Below are positions 63,563 through 64,000 of a DNA stretch of 64,000 nucleotides, piece by piece. Source of the stretch: Leucobacter komagatae (GTDB lineage Bacteria > Actinomycetota > Actinomycetes > Actinomycetales > Microbacteriaceae). The notes beneath the pieces are model-generated. The model did no database searches. It was not told the origin of the DNA and was given only the letters and a program-made list of their open reading frames with translations. Location of the stretch: assembly GCF_006716085.1 (NCBI RefSeq), contig NZ_VFON01000001.1, forward strand, positions 1,426,001 through 1,490,000, in the 5' to 3' direction. Numbering within the stretch: the first letter of the stretch is position 1; each line of letters begins with the position of its first letter. The position numbers and the translations under genes were made by a program.

Positions 63563-64000
63563 TTAGTCGAGCGGCTTCCCCTCAGTCTCTGGCAGGGTGA
63601 CCGCGGCAAGCACAGCGATCACGAGGAACACGAGAATGAACAGCACTGTCATCGTAAATGAGACCGAGGCTGCGAGCAGCGCCCCTACCGCAACAGGCGC
63701 GATCGCGTTCGAGATGAGCTGCGCCGCGGTCGCCCACGAATAACCAGCTGCGCGAACACGCGTCGGGTAAAACTCGCCGTTCCAGGTGTTCCAGACGCCC
63801 CAACCGCCAAGGATGAAGAACGACATGACGAAGTTCGCGACGTACAGCGATGGCAGATCCCACGACACCGCGAACAGCACGCCGCCGAGGATTGCGCCGA
63901 CAAGGAACGCGACGAACGTGGGCTTTCGACCGAAGCGCTTCGTGCACCACGCCGCAGCGAGGTAGCCGGGAATCATGAAGACCGCGCTGATGGCAACGAA
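63563..64000 (-). CDS. MFS transporter, C-terminal part (5' end outside window)
   Basis: The last 145 residues of a major facilitator superfamily transporter; the frame is open to the right edge. It shows the loop 8-9 repeat of motif A (CTKRFGRKPTF), four or more membrane helices, NTWNGEFYPTRVRAAGYSWA, and the ending VTLPETEGKPLD, common in sugar-porter and aromatic-acid-type carriers. It stands at the head of the HyuA-like/DUF917/PucR genes and probably imports their substrate. Confidence 0.88.
   Translation of the reverse strand, partial: FVAISAVFMIPGYLAAAWCTKRFGRKPTFVAFLVGAILGGVLFAVSWDLPSLYVANFVMSFFILGGWGVWNTWNGEFYPTRVRAAGYSWATAAQLISNAIAPVAVGALLAASVSFTMTVLFILVFLVIAVLAAVTLPETEGKPLD

Overview
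The window is typical chromosomal DNA of a high-GC Gram-positive actinobacterium, most likely in or near the Microbacteriaceae (a Leucobacter-like organism is my best guess; it is not proven). Reasons: the codon use is strongly G/C-ending. Many genes appear leaderless, with a TANNNT -10 box 6-8 nt before the start codon. The tRNA-Cys gene does not encode CCA. The F-type ATP synthase operon (atpI-B-E-F-H-A-G-D-C) lies behind prmC, tsaC and wecA, and metG-tatD-rsmA-ispE are collinear, both familiar in this group. I saw no insertion sequence, phage, CRISPR array or plasmid gene.

Layout. 1-3.0 kb: a truncated Liv-type binding lipoprotein and an ABC ATPase with two nucleotide-binding domains but no permease. 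3.1-17.4 kb: a catabolic island. One strand carries a peptide-binding lipoprotein, M17 aminopeptidase, class III aminotransferase, FGGY kinase, S12 serine hydrolase and glucosamine-6-phosphate deaminase. The other carries a two-gene permease, a fused DppD-DppF ATPase and a diaminopimelate decarboxylase, next to a GntR/UTRA regulator. The gene set fits uptake and breakdown of amino-sugar or cell-wall peptides (inference). 17.4-19.3 kb: an aldo-keto reductase and an SDR. 19.5 kb: tRNA-Cys. 19.6-26.1 kb: a glutamine-amidotransferase-like protein, an unknown protein, a VWA/MoxR-type AAA pair and serC; both outer promoters carry the same 14-bp palindrome directly behind the -10 box.

26.1-36.0 kb: an ABC-F protein, a DUF308-lipase fusion, a 57-residue Cys-rich peptide next to a FrnE/DsbA-like protein, then ispE, rsmA, tatD and metG. 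36.1-43.1 kb: OsmC, a GABA-type aminotransferase, a TetR-controlled ABC-2 exporter, a lipoprotein, a PP2C phosphatase and YaaA. 43.2-53.6 kb: the ATP synthase operon with wecA, tsaC and prmC. 53.8-55.3 kb: cysK-cysE. 55.5-64 kb: an NTF2-like protein, then hyuA-hyuB facing a PucR-type regulator, a DUF917 protein, a short HyuA-like protein and a truncated MFS transporter, which together look like a hydantoin or cyclic-amide utilisation locus.

Most promising for new biology: (1) the block bracketed by the twin operators at 19.6 and 24.87 kb; (2) the CCGGSCC peptide beside a DsbA-like oxidoreductase; (3) the amino-sugar/peptide island with a related promoter element at three of its promoters. All coordinates were read by eye from the sequence; family assignments rest on motifs, not on searches.
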